DNA of 64,000 bases from Porphyrobacter sp. (lineage in GTDB: Bacteria > Pseudomonadota > Alphaproteobacteria > Sphingomonadales > Sphingomonadaceae): positions 1 to 64,000 of the forward strand of contig WGLN01000009.1 in assembly GCA_016125555.1 (NCBI GenBank). The letters are read 5' to 3'. Each line of letters starts with the position of its first letter. Position 1 is the stretch's first letter. This document shows positions 19,380 through 27,588 of the stretch, one piece after another. A program made the position numbers and the translations under genes. The notes under the pieces were generated by a model, which was not told the origin of the DNA, searched no databases, and saw only the letters and a list, made by a program, of their open reading frames with translations.

Positions 19380-20816
19380 GTGAAGCTCAAGGATACCTAC
19401 CCGCTCTACCTCAACAACAAGGCGGTCCAGCCGAACACCGATCTGGAGGTGACCGACAAGTATAGCGGCGAGGTCGCCTTCCGCACCGCGCTGGCGACGC
19501 CGGACATCATCGCCGAGGGGATCGCCGGCGCCGTGCGCGCCGCCGAGCCGATGGCGAAGCTTGCCTCCTATGAGAAGCAGGACGTGCTGATGCACTGCGT
19601 CACGCGCTTCCGCGAACGCTTCGACGAGCTTGCCTATGCCCTGTGTGTCGAGGCGGGCAAGCCGATCAAGGACAGCGAGGGCGAGGTCACGCGCCTGATT
19701 GACACCTTCCGGATCGCGGCCGAGGAGGCTGTGCGCAATTACGGCGAGGTCCAGCCGCTCGACATCTCGGCGCGGGCCAAGGGCTATATGGGGATGTGGA
19801 AGCGCGTGCCGATCGGGCCGTGCAGCTTCATCTCGCCCTTCAACTTCCCGCTCAATCTCGCCGCGCACAAGATCGCGCCCGCCATCGCGGTCGGGTGCCC
19901 CTTCGTGATGAAGCCCGCCAGCAAAACGCCGTTGGGCGCGCTGATCATGGGCGAGGTTCTGGCCGAATGCGACGTGCTGCCGGAGGGCGCGTTCAGCATC
20001 CTGCCCGCCAGCCGCGACGGGGCGGACCTGTTCACCGAGGATGAGCGCCTGAAGCTGCTCAGCTTCACCGGCTCGCCCGCGGTGGGCTGGGACCTCAAGG
20101 CCAAGGCGGGCAAGAAGAAGGTCGTGCTGGAACTGGGCGGCAATGCGGCGGTGGTGATCGACCGCGACGCCGATCTTGCCGATGCGCTCGAACGGGTGAT
20201 CTTCGGCGCCTTCTACCAGTCGGGCCAGTCCTGCATCGGGGTCCAGCGCATCCTGATCCACGCCGACGTCTATGACCGCTTCAAGGACATGCTGGTCGCC
20301 AAGACCGAAACGCTGGTGGCGGGCGATCCCAAGGACCGCGACACATTCATCGGCCCGATGATCTCGGACGGCGAGGCGAAGCGCCTCAAGGGCTGGATCG
20401 ACGCGGCGGTCGAGGGCGGCGCGACCCTGCTGTGCGGCGGGGGGCTGAGCCGCGGCAACATGCTGGAAGCGACGCTGCTCGAAGGCGTGCACGAAGGGGC
20501 CAAGGCGCGCGACGAGGAAGCCTTCGGCCCGCTCGCGATCCTCCAGAAGTTCGACGACTTCGGCGCCGCGCTGGAGGAGGTCAACAATTCGCGCTTCGGC
20601 CTGCAAGCGGGCATCTTCACCCGCGACCTGTTCCAGATGTTCGACGCGTGGGACAGGCTCGATGTCGGCGGCGTGGTCATCAATGACGTGCCGAGCTACC
20701 GGGTCGACAACATGCCCTATGGCGGGGTCAAGGATTCAGGCCTGGGCCGCGAGGGCATCCGCTTCGCCATGGAGGACATGAGCGAAATCCGGAATCTTGT
20801 GGTGCGGCGGACCTGA
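19380..20816 (+). CDS. NAD(P)-dependent aldehyde dehydrogenase
   Basis: 478 residues. Catalytic Cys285 (SGQSCIGVQR), Glu251 (LELGGN) and cofactor Lys178 (MKPASKTP) are present, with PFNFPLN preceding. The closest style is the GapN/phosphonoacetaldehyde/lactaldehyde dehydrogenase side of the superfamily, but the substrate is not deducible. Start is GTG at 19380 after GGAGAATTCGC. Spacing to the upstream ThDP enzyme suggests one operon and a shared pathway in which the product aldehyde is oxidised to an acid. Confidence 0.9.
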   Translation: MKLKDTYPLYLNNKAVQPNTDLEVTDKYSGEVAFRTALATPDIIAEGIAGAVRAAEPMAKLASYEKQDVLMHCVTRFRERFDELAYALCVEAGKPIKDSEGEVTRLIDTFRIAAEEAVRNYGEVQPLDISARAKGYMGMWKRVPIGPCSFISPFNFPLNLAAHKIAPAIAVGCPFVMKPASKTPLGALIMGEVLAECDVLPEGAFSILPASRDGADLFTEDERLKLLSFTGSPAVGWDLKAKAGKKKVVLELGGNAAVVIDRDADLADALERVIFGAFYQSGQSCIGVQRILIHADVYDRFKDMLVAKTETLVAGDPKDRDTFIGPMISDGEAKRLKGWIDAAVEGGATLLCGGGLSRGNMLEATLLEGVHEGAKARDEEAFGPLAILQKFDDFGAALEEVNNSRFGLQAGIFTRDLFQMFDAWDRLDVGGVVINDVPSYRVDNMPYGGVKDSGLGREGIRFAMEDMSEIRNLVVRRT

Positions 20817-20824
20817 ATCGCGCT

Positions 20825-21523
20825 TCAGCGCGGGCGAATTTTCAGTTCGTAGGGGATGAACAGCAGCACCTCGCCCGGGCCCGAGCGCGCCCATTGCACG
20901 GGCATGTTGAGCCCGGTCAGTTCCACCGCATAATCGCTGCCCAGCACGTCTGCCTGCCGTTTCGCGTCGGCCGCGACCTCGGCGATGATCGCGGCGCGGT
21001 AGCTGTCCGGGCCCACGACCGAGAGCGTCGGATCATCCATCTCGTCCATCTGCGCCCGGCCGACCTCGGGCACCGCCTTGATGAACCGGCGGATCGCAGC
21101 CTGCGCCTGTTCGACCGTCTGGCCCGCCAGAGGGGCCTTGATCAGAAAGTTGATCCTCTCGCTGTCGGGGCGACGATCATTCTGCAATTCCAGTTCCGCG
21201 GCGGTTGCCGGTGTCAACCGGGTCAGGATGTAATCCCCGTATGCCAGCTCCACGCCGCTGCGTCCGGCCATTTCGATGGCGCGGGTCAGCATTGCCCGGA
21301 TTTCCTTTTCGCGCTGGTCGGCATCGCGGGTGTCGCCGCGGATGGTGACTTGTTGGACCAGGAAGTCGGCCTTGCGGCGCAGTCCGACGGCAGGCTGGAA
21401 GTCGGAATAGTCGTCCTGCTCGATACGCGATCCGGTGACCACGATTTCCTGCTGCTGGAGATCCTGCGCCGCCGCAGGGGGCGTTGCCGCCATCAGCACG
21501 AACGCTGCCGCCAGATACCGCAT
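20825..21523 (-). CDS. periplasmic protein of unknown function, possibly SIMPL-like
   Basis: 232 residues with a clear signal peptide (MRYLAAAFVLMAATPPAAAQ). The mature start reads EIVVTGSRIEQDD, like the plug-domain start of TonB receptors, but there is no barrel. The remainder alternates beta strands and helices in a way that recalls SIMPL/DUF541 proteins, a weak judgement by eye. It ends convergently nine bases after the aldehyde dehydrogenase stop. Confidence 0.65.
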   Translation of the reverse strand: MRYLAAAFVLMAATPPAAAQDLQQQEIVVTGSRIEQDDYSDFQPAVGLRRKADFLVQQVTIRGDTRDADQREKEIRAMLTRAIEMAGRSGVELAYGDYILTRLTPATAAELELQNDRRPDSERINFLIKAPLAGQTVEQAQAAIRRFIKAVPEVGRAQMDEMDDPTLSVVGPDSYRAAIIAEVAADAKRQADVLGSDYAVELTGLNMPVQWARSGPGEVLLFIPYELKIRPR

Positions 21524-21578
21524 TGCCTTCTTCTCCTTCCGACAAGGCGATATAGCTGAGGCACTTGCAGGCGATTGT

Positions 21579-21992
21579 CTAGCCCTCCTCCAGCAGCAGC
21601 AGCACCGCCGTTACTTCCAGCCGCTCCATCGCGCCGAAGCGGTGGTCGACGGCGCTGATCGTGGCATCGGCGACCAGCTGGCCGGGGAGGGCGAATTCGT
21701 GATCGGGCAGACGCTCGATCAGCTCCTCGCCGCCCGCGACCGCCTCCGCGCCGCAGAATTCCAGCACCACCTCGTGGCGCGTGCCCGAGAAGGTGATCGA
21801 GGCCCAGGCCTTCTCCTCGTGCGAGAGGACCGTGCCCGCGCCGCCCGTCAGCGCCAGCAGCGCGGCGCGCACCCGGTCGGCGGTGGTGCGGCGCGGGCGG
21901 AAACCGGCGAGGCCTGCGGATTTCACCTCGTAGGTGCCCAGATCGGCGAAGGCATGCGCGAAGGGATCGCGGTGGCTCTCGGTCAGCATCAT
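21579..21992 (-). CDS. conserved hypothetical protein (137 aa)
   Basis: 137 residues from an ATG that overlaps the stop of the upstream 67-residue gene (ATGA), so the pair is translationally coupled. A second ATG three bases later is an alternative. No signal peptide or transmembrane helix. The sequence (GFRPRRTTADRVRAALLALTG, AWASITFSGTRHEVVLEF) has no domain I recognise. Its position opposite an S24-type repressor suggests control by that repressor. Confidence 0.7.
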   Translation of the reverse strand: MMLTESHRDPFAHAFADLGTYEVKSAGLAGFRPRRTTADRVRAALLALTGGAGTVLSHEEKAWASITFSGTRHEVVLEFCGAEAVAGGEELIERLPDHEFALPGQLVADATISAVDHRFGAMERLEVTAVLLLLEEG

Positions 21993-22192
21993 GCCATCTC
22001 CTTCGCACGCTGCGCGGCGCGGTCGGCATAGCCCTGCATCCACGCGCGGGTGCGCAGCTCCGTCTCGCGGCGCGGGGTGCGGCCCATGCGCAGGTCGAGC
22101 ACGAAGCGCGGGTCGTGGGCGGCGAGGCGCCCGAACTTGGTGGCGGGCAGGTCGTGCTCGCGCAGGAAGGTTTCGATGGTGCGAAGCAGCAT
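21989..22192 (-). CDS. small basic protein (67 aa), possible helix-turn-helix
   Basis: 67 residues, Arg-rich: LREHDLPATKFGRLAAHDPR followed by FVLDLRMGRTPRRETE. The first half could form a short helix-turn-helix of the kind that recognises DNA, though this is a guess from spacing. First gene of a two-gene unit, coupled to the 137-residue gene. It is divergent from the repressor at 22316, with the palindromic operators in the shared 123-base gap. Confidence 0.7.
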   Translation of the reverse strand: MLLRTIETFLREHDLPATKFGRLAAHDPRFVLDLRMGRTPRRETELRTRAWMQGYADRAAQRAKEMA

Positions 22193-22272
22193 GGTTTTGC
22201 GTCCCTGTCGGTTGCTTGGCGATTGGCGATGACCGGGCGATTCGCTCGGTGTTCCGCATCTGTTCCACTCGA

Positions 22273-22308
22273 TTTCCTACTTGTCTAGGAAAAATCCTAC
22301 GTGTAGGA
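22273..22308. promoter_or_regulatory. paired palindromic operator (TCCTA-N-TAGGA)
   Basis: Two adjacent dyads: TTTCCTACTTGTCTAGGAAA (22273-22292, arms TTTCCTA/TAGGAAA around six bases) and TCCTACGTGTAGGA (22295-22308, arms TCCTAC/GTAGGA around two bases). They share the half-site TCCTA and sit 8-43 bases before the repressor ATG in the divergent gap. This position fits autoregulation by the S24-type repressor and control of the divergent pair. Confidence 0.65.
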
Positions 22309-22315
22309 AGGATTG

Positions 22316-22996
22316 ATGGTTACCGACCCGCAAAACCCTCGCCATGGCCTCGATGCGCCGCGCGCGCGGCTGCTCGCATTGTCGCAGGAGCGCGGGGTGA
22401 GCCTCGCCGCCTTGTCCGAACTGCTGGGGCGCAATCCGTCCTATCTTCAGCAATTCATTCGCAAAGGCAGCCCCCGCAAGCTCGAGGAGCAGGACCGCGC
22501 GACGCTCGCGCGCTTCTTCGGCGTGGGCGAGGAGGAGCTGCGCGAGGCGCAGGATAATTCCTATGTGAAGCCCCTCATGCCGCGCGAATCGGGCGTGTGG
22601 GTGGAGGTGCCGCGGCTCGATCTTGGCGCATCGGCAGGGCCGGGGCGGGTGCCCGGGGACGAGGCGGGCTTCGACGCCTTCCGCTTCTCGCGTCGCTGGC
22701 TCGCCGAGCAGGGTCTGGAGAGCGCGCAGCTCTCCGCGATCCGGGTCGAGGGGGATTCCATGGAGCCGCTATTGAACGACGGCGACGAGATCCTCGTCGA
22801 TTGCAGCCCGCGCCCTTTTCGCGACGGCATCCACGTGGTGCGCCTCGGCGAGACGCTGATGGTCAAGCGCGTCGCCAGCACCGGGGCGGGGCGGATGGCG
22901 CTGCTCTCGCAGAACCTCGCCTACCCGCCGGTCGAGGTCGCGGCAGAGGAGGTCCAGATCATCGGGCGGGTTGTCTGGAAGGGGGGGCGGGTCTAG
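22316..22996 (+). CDS. helix-turn-helix repressor with S24 (LexA/CI-like) self-cleavage domain
   Basis: 226 residues. An N-terminal helix-turn-helix (about 25-55, SLAALSELLGRNPSYLQQFI) and a C-terminal S24 peptidase domain with Ser148 (VEGDSMEPLLNDGDEI) and Lys184 (LMVKRV) as the catalytic dyad. Such proteins are repressors that may cleave themselves after RecA activation. There is no other phage gene nearby, so it looks like a housekeeping regulator rather than a prophage relic. I chose ATG 22316; an in-frame TTG at 22313 is less likely. Two palindromes just upstream are probable operators. Confidence 0.88.
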   Translation: MVTDPQNPRHGLDAPRARLLALSQERGVSLAALSELLGRNPSYLQQFIRKGSPRKLEEQDRATLARFFGVGEEELREAQDNSYVKPLMPRESGVWVEVPRLDLGASAGPGRVPGDEAGFDAFRFSRRWLAEQGLESAQLSAIRVEGDSMEPLLNDGDEILVDCSPRPFRDGIHVVRLGETLMVKRVASTGAGRMALLSQNLAYPPVEVAAEEVQIIGRVVWKGGRV

Positions 22997-23006
22997 ATCG
23001 GCCCCC

Positions 23007-23678
23007 ATGACCGAGACAGCCACTCCCCAGCTCCCCATGCGCGCCGCGATCATTCCGGTGACGCCGCTGCAGCAGAACTGCTCGCTGATCTGGTGCACCA
23101 AGACCATGAAGGGTGCGCTGGTCGATCCCGGCGGGGATCTCGACAAGCTGAAGGAGGGCGTGGCCAAGGCGGGTGTGACACTCGAGAAGATCCTCGTCAC
23201 CCACGGGCATCTCGATCACTGCGGGCAGGCCGGGATGCTGGCGGACGAGTTGGGTCTCCCCATCGAAGGCCCGCACGAGGACGATCGCTTCTGGATCGAC
23301 CAGCTCGACGACGACGGCCCGCGCTGGGGGATGGTCGCCAAGAGCTTCACCCCGACCCGCTGGCTGAAGCACGGCGACACGGTGACGGTGGGCGAACTCA
23401 CATTGGATGTGATCCACTGCCCCGGCCACACCCCCGGCCACGTGGTGTTCTTCCACGAACCCAGCCGCTTCGCGATCGTCGGCGATGTGTTGTTCCAGGG
23501 GAGTATCGGCCGCACCGATTTCCCGCGCGGCAATCATCAGGACCTGATCGATTCGATCACCCAGCGCCTCTGGCCATTGGGCGAGGATGTGATGTTCATC
23601 CCCGGCCATGGCCCCACCAGCACCTTCGGCCGCGAGCGCAAGACCAACGCCTTTGTGAGCGATTACGCGTTGTCCTGA
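23007..23678 (+). CDS. metallo-beta-lactamase-fold hydrolase (glyoxalase II-like, YcbL type)
   Basis: 223 residues. Metal ligands H66, H68, D70, H71 (THGHLDHCG), the HCPGHTPGH motif, GDVLFQ and PGHGPTS form the complete two-metal site of the glyoxalase II/YcbL group. Probable thioester or related ester hydrolysis in the cytoplasm. It begins 11 bases after the repressor stop and may be co-transcribed with it. Hairpins follow the stop. Confidence 0.88.
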   Translation: MTETATPQLPMRAAIIPVTPLQQNCSLIWCTKTMKGALVDPGGDLDKLKEGVAKAGVTLEKILVTHGHLDHCGQAGMLADELGLPIEGPHEDDRFWIDQLDDDGPRWGMVAKSFTPTRWLKHGDTVTVGELTLDVIHCPGHTPGHVVFFHEPSRFAIVGDVLFQGSIGRTDFPRGNHQDLIDSITQRLWPLGEDVMFIPGHGPTSTFGRERKTNAFVSDYALS

Positions 23679-23681
23679 TTT

Positions 23682-23779
23682 CGCACGCCCTCCGGCGTGC
23701 GGTATCCTCGCTCACGCGACCTGAAGGTCGCATCGCTGCGGGCGCGCAGTCGCGCTTGCGGCCCGCCATCTGGTGGGCC
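23682..23779. repeat. cluster of hairpins in a convergent intergenic gap
   Basis: Three inverted repeats between convergent stops: CGCACGCC-CTCC-GGCGTGCG (23682-23701), GCGACC-TGAA-GGTCGC (23716-23731) and GGCCCGCCA-TC-TGGTGGGCC (23760-23779, one G-T pair). None has a T-run. They may end transcription from both sides, or be a dispersed REP-like element. Confidence 0.6.
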
Positions 23780-23802
23780 GATGGGCGCTGCCGGTGCGAA
23801 GT

Positions 23803-24198
23803 TTACATAACCCCCATCACCACCAGAACCGCGACCACCGCGAGCCCCAGTTGCGTGAGCATCGTCACCAGCGTGCCGACCATCCGGCCGACCTGCGCCT
23901 TGCCGCCGTCCATCCCGAAGCCGTGCGCCACCCGGCCGAGGAAATAGACTGCCGCGACATAGGCGAGCCACCAGCTGCCCTTGCCCGCCAGCTCGATCGC
24001 GGCGATCAGCACCAATACGAAAGCGGTGTTCTCGACATAGTTGAGCTGCGCGCGCATCCGGCGCTGCAGGCTTTCCTTGCCGCCGTCGCCGACGCTGACC
24101 TGGAGGGCGCTGCGCAGCGCGCCGATGCGGATGCCCAGCCAGATGTTGAGCACGGCAGCCGCCGCCGCGGCGGCGAGCGTTACGGGAAGCACGGTCAT
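23803..24198 (-). CDS. MAPEG family membrane protein
   Basis: 131 residues with four hydrophobic helices and the family signature RMRAQLNYVENTAF between helices 1 and 2. MAPEG proteins include microsomal glutathione transferases; in bacteria the role is rarely known. Inner-membrane. It is divergent from rpmF across 224 bases that carry a probable promoter. Confidence 0.88.
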   Translation of the reverse strand: MTVLPVTLAAAAAAAVLNIWLGIRIGALRSALQVSVGDGGKESLQRRMRAQLNYVENTAFVLVLIAAIELAGKGSWWLAYVAAVYFLGRVAHGFGMDGGKAQVGRMVGTLVTMLTQLGLAVVAVLVVMGVM

Positions 24199-24251
24199 GA
24201 TGAAGATCCCCTCGATATTGCAGCCGCAGTGCTAGGGCGCACTCGCGCGGG

Positions 24252-24279
24252 TTGCAACGCGGGATTTTTTCGCTATAGC
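24252..24279 (+). promoter_or_regulatory. probable promoter of the rpmF-plsX-fabH operon
   Basis: TTGCAA (24252-24257) and TATAGC (24274-24279) are separated by 16 bases, about 145 bases before the rpmF ATG. The long leader that follows holds no recognised riboswitch. Match by eye. Confidence 0.45.
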
Positions 24280-24422
24280 GCGCGCCTTCCCGCCACGTCG
24301 GCCAAGGAGTGCGCGCACCCGCTTGTGCTTGTGCGCAATGCTTCCTTGCCGTAAGGGCGGCCTTCGAGAATCACGGCGCCAATGGCGCAGCTTATCTGTT
24401 TATTTGAGGAATTGGTGCCGCC

Positions 24423-24599
24423 ATGGCTGTCCCCAAGAGAAAAGTATCGCCTTCGCGTCGCGGCATGCGTCGTTCGCACGATTCGCTGAAGGTCGAAGCC
24501 TTCGGTGAATGCAGCAACTGCGGCGAATTGAAGCGCCCGCACAACATCTGCGGCCACTGCGGCCACTACAACGGGCGTCAGGTCCTCGCCGCCGGCTGA
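24423..24599 (+). CDS. rpmF: 50S ribosomal protein L32
   Basis: 58 residues, [20 protein letters not shown]..., the full L32 length. It contains two CxxC pairs (CSNCGE and CGHCGH) that form a zinc ribbon. Ribosome site GAGGAA before the ATG. The rpmF-plsX-fabH order is the classic link between ribosome and fatty-acid synthesis genes. Confidence 0.97.
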   Translation: MAVPKRKVSPSRRGMRRSHDSLKVEAFGECSNCGELKRPHNICGHCGHYNGRQVLAAG

Positions 24600-24637
24600 T
24601 TGCCGCTGGCCCGCACCTTGATCCGGAGAGAAGCACC

Positions 24638-25729
24638 ATGAGCCTGCCGCGTATCGCCGTTGACGCGATGGGCGGCGATGAAGGCGTGCGCGTCATGGTC
24701 GAAGGCGCGGCGCTCGCGCGTCGCCGGCACGAGGACTTCAAGTTCCTGCTGGTCGGCGACGAGAAGCGCATCGCCGCGGCGCTCGAAAACCATCCCAACC
24801 TGCGCAGCGCATCCGAAATCCTCCATTGCGAGGATGTGGTCGGCGGCGACGAGCTGCCCAGCCGCGCGATCCGCCGCGCCAAGACCACCAGCATGGGCCT
24901 TGCCGTCAATGCGGTGAAGGCGGGCGATGCCGGCGCCGCGGTCAGCGCGGGCAACACCGGCGCGCTGATGGCGATGAGCAAGATCGCGTTGCGCACCCTG
25001 CCGGGGATTGATCGCCCCGCGCTCGCCGCGATCATGCCGACCTTGCAATCGCACGACGTGGTGATGCTCGATCTCGGGGCCAATACCGAGGCCGACGCGC
25101 GCAACCTCGTCCAGTTCGCGGTGATGGGCGCGGCCTATTCGCGCATCGTCAACGGCTTCGAACGGCCCGTGGTGCGGCTGCTCAATATCGGCACCGAGGA
25201 AATCAAGGGCACGGAGAAACTCCGCGATGCGGCCGCGCTGCTCACCGCCGCATCGGCCGCGGGCGAGGGCGCGCTGGCCCTGGAGTTCGACGGCTTCGTC
25301 GAAAGCGACAAGATCAACCGCGGCGAAACCCACGTGGTCGTCACCGACGGCTTTTCGGGCAATATCGCGCTGAAGGCGATCGAGGGGTCGGCGCGCTTCG
25401 TCACCGACCTGCTGCGCCAGGCCTTCACCTCCTCGCTGCGCTCCAAGATCGGCTTCCTCGTGTCGCGCCCGGCGACCGAGCTGCTGCGCCACCATCTCGA
25501 TCCCAACAACCACAACGGCGCGGTCTTCCTCGGTTTGAACGGCGTGGTGGTGAAGAGCCACGGCAGCGCCAATGCCAAGGGTGTCGCCAATGCTGTCGCG
25601 GTGACCGCGCGGCTGCTCGAGAACAAGCTGATCGAACGCATTGCTCACGATCTCGCCGCGCTTGGCGAGGAGGCCTTGGGCCGCAACGGCAAGGCCCGCG
25701 GCGGCGAAATCGGCGAGGCCGCCCTGTGA
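24638..25729 (+). CDS. plsX: phosphate acyltransferase PlsX
   Basis: 363 residues. It makes acyl-phosphate from acyl-ACP for the first step of phospholipid synthesis. Start [13 protein letters not shown], the NTGALMAM loop and the C-terminal [13 protein letters not shown] are hallmark segments. ATG 24638 follows GGAGAGAAG; the open frame extends further upstream, but that part overlaps rpmF and is not PlsX-like. The stop overlaps the fabH GTG by four bases. Confidence 0.96.
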   Translation: MSLPRIAVDAMGGDEGVRVMVEGAALARRRHEDFKFLLVGDEKRIAAALENHPNLRSASEILHCEDVVGGDELPSRAIRRAKTTSMGLAVNAVKAGDAGAAVSAGNTGALMAMSKIALRTLPGIDRPALAAIMPTLQSHDVVMLDLGANTEADARNLVQFAVMGAAYSRIVNGFERPVVRLLNIGTEEIKGTEKLRDAAALLTAASAAGEGALALEFDGFVESDKINRGETHVVVTDGFSGNIALKAIEGSARFVTDLLRQAFTSSLRSKIGFLVSRPATELLRHHLDPNNHNGAVFLGLNGVVVKSHGSANAKGVANAVAVTARLLENKLIERIAHDLAALGEEALGRNGKARGGEIGEAAL

Positions 25730-26712
25730 AGCAAGGCGTGAGCGGATCGCGGCTGCTCGGTACCGGATCGGCGCTGCCCGCGAGGATCGTCACCAATGCC
25801 GAGCTGGCGGCGCGGGTCGATACCTCGGACGAATGGATCGTCGAGCGCACCGGCATCCGCCAGCGCCACGTCGCCGGGGAAGGGGAAACGACCGCCACCC
25901 TCGCCACGGCCGCAGCGCGCGCCGCACTCGCGGATGCAGGGGTCGAGGCATCGAGCATCGGGCTGATCGTCCTCGCCACCGCGACCCCCGACAACACCTT
26001 CCCCGCGACCGCCACCAAGGTGCAGGCCGCGCTGGGTTGCAATGGCGGGGTCGCCTTCGATGTCGCGGCGGTGTGTTCGGGCTTCCTCTATGCGCTCGCC
26101 ACCGCCGACTCGCTGCTGCGCACCGGCATGGCGAAGCGCGCGCTGGTGATCGGGGCGGAGACCTTCAGCCGCATCCTCGACTGGGAGGACCGCACCACCT
26201 GCGTGCTGTTCGGCGACGGCGCGGGCGCTGTGGTGCTCGAAGCGCCCTCGGGCGAGGCGGGCGGCAAGGATGCGCCCGGCATCCTCGGCACCCGCCTCCA
26301 CGCCGACGGCGCCTGCCACGACCTGCTCTATGTCGATGGCGGCCCGTCGACCACGCAGACCGTCGGCCACGTGCGCATGAAGGGCCGCGAAGTGTTCCGC
26401 CACGCGGTCGTCAACCTCTCCGACGTTCTCAAGGAAGTGCTTGAGGAAACGGGCGTTTCCGTCGCGGAAATCGACTGGGTGGTGCCGCATCAGGCCAATG
26501 CGCGGATCCTCGATGCGACCGCGAAGAAGCTCGGCATTGCGCCGGAAAGGGTGATCGTCACGGTCGATCGCCACGCCAACACCTCGGCCGCCTCGGTGCC
26601 GCTCGCGCTCGACACGGCGCGCAGGGACGGGCGCATCAAGCCGGGCGATCTGGTGATGCTGGAGGCGATGGGCGGCGGCTTCACCTGGGGGGCGAGCCTG
26701 ATCCGTTTGTGA
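25726..26712 (+). CDS. fabH: beta-ketoacyl-ACP synthase III
   Basis: 328 residues. Starts fatty-acid synthesis by condensing acetyl-CoA with malonyl-ACP. The catalytic triad is visible: C117 ([13 protein letters not shown]), H255 (VPHQANARI) and N285 (RHANTSAAS). GTG start overlaps the plsX stop (GTGA), so the two are translationally coupled. ihfA follows after 141 bases. Confidence 0.96.
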   Translation: MKQGVSGSRLLGTGSALPARIVTNAELAARVDTSDEWIVERTGIRQRHVAGEGETTATLATAAARAALADAGVEASSIGLIVLATATPDNTFPATATKVQAALGCNGGVAFDVAAVCSGFLYALATADSLLRTGMAKRALVIGAETFSRILDWEDRTTCVLFGDGAGAVVLEAPSGEAGGKDAPGILGTRLHADGACHDLLYVDGGPSTTQTVGHVRMKGREVFRHAVVNLSDVLKEVLEETGVSVAEIDWVVPHQANARILDATAKKLGIAPERVIVTVDRHANTSAASVPLALDTARRDGRIKPGDLVMLEAMGGGFTWGASLIRL

Positions 26713-26784
26713 GCCCACCCAGTCGCGGTTACCGGCAAAAGCTAACACAATTGCTGAAAACTCAACATCGGGCTCTGCATCGCG

Positions 26785-26812
26785 TTGCAAAACCGGCGGA
26801 AAAAAGTAATCT
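26785..26812 (+). promoter_or_regulatory. possible promoter of ihfA
   Basis: TTGCAA (26785-26790), 16 bases, TAATCT (26807-26812), about 40 bases before the ihfA ATG in an AT-richer stretch. It would allow ihfA-merR to be expressed apart from fabH. Match by eye. Confidence 0.35.
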
Positions 26813-26853
26813 GACGATCTTCGGACGGGTCGCGCCAACGAAGGAGAAAGCGC

Positions 26854-27153
26854 ATGATGCGTTCGGTAGGCACCCTGACCCGCGCCGATCTGGCGGAAAC
26901 CATCAATCGCAAGATGGGATTCAGCCGCGCGGAGTCGCTGGCGATGGTGGAAGCGATCCTCGGCAAGATGAGCGATGCGCTCGCCAAGGGCGAAAACGTC
27001 AAGATTTCGGGCTTCGGCAGCTTCGTGCTGCGCGACAAGAACGAACGCATCGGCCGCAACCCCAAGACCGGGGTTGAGGTGCCGATCACGCCGCGCCGGG
27101 TGATGACCTTCCGCGCGAGCCAGCTGCTCAAGGAACGCATCGCCAAGGGATAG
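26854..27153 (+). CDS. ihfA: integration host factor subunit alpha
   Basis: 99 residues of the HU/IHF fold. The DNA-bending arm reads [21 protein letters not shown], and the N-terminal [11 protein letters not shown] and [13 protein letters not shown] are typical of IHF-alpha. It binds and bends DNA as a heterodimer with IHF-beta (not in the window). A GGAGAAAGCGC ribosome site precedes the ATG; two consecutive ATGs leave the start uncertain by one residue. Confidence 0.94.
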   Translation: MMRSVGTLTRADLAETINRKMGFSRAESLAMVEAILGKMSDALAKGENVKISGFGSFVLRDKNERIGRNPKTGVEVPITPRRVMTFRASQLLKERIAKG

Positions 27154-27167
27154 AAAGGTGAGGGCCG

Positions 27168-27584
27168 ATGGCCGAGTTCGGTGACGGAAAGGACGAGGGC
27201 GCGCTGCGCACCATCGGCGAGGTCAGCGAGGCGCTCGGCATCAAGCCCCACGTGTTGCGTTACTGGGAGCAGCAGTTCCCGCTTCTGAAGCCTTTGAAGC
27301 GCAGCGGCGGCCGGCGCTACTACCGCGCCAGCGACGTCGCGATGGTCGAGACGATCGACCGGCTGGTCAACCGCGAGGGCTACACCCTCAAGGGCGCCGA
27401 GGCGGTGCTCCGCGCGCAGGCCAAGTCCGGCTTCGACCGCCGCGCCGGAGACCGCCGCGCCGCCGCCGAACCTGCCGGCGCGCCGGGTGTGCGACTGGTG
27501 GTCAGCGAAGGCCCCGAAATGTCCGAGGTGATCGCCGGGCTGAAGGCGGTGCGCGCCAAGCTCGCGGCGGCGCTGGAGGCCTGA
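27168..27584 (+). CDS. MerR-family transcriptional regulator
   Basis: 138 residues. N-terminal winged helix (TIGEVSEALGIKPHVLRYWE, wing SGGRRYYRASDV) followed by a short helix and a basic, Ala-rich tail; no metal-binding cysteines. It resembles the MerR gene that follows ihfA in many alphaproteobacteria, whose target is unknown. Convergent with smc; stops are four bases apart. Confidence 0.9.
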   Translation: MAEFGDGKDEGALRTIGEVSEALGIKPHVLRYWEQQFPLLKPLKRSGGRRYYRASDVAMVETIDRLVNREGYTLKGAEAVLRAQAKSGFDRRAGDRRAAAEPAGAPGVRLVVSEGPEMSEVIAGLKAVRAKLAAALEA

Positions 27585-27588
27585 GCCG

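Noticed and set aside
22316..22996. Prophage remnant around the S24 repressor
   Set aside because: No integrase, structural or lysis gene nearby; neighbours are ordinary chromosomal genes.
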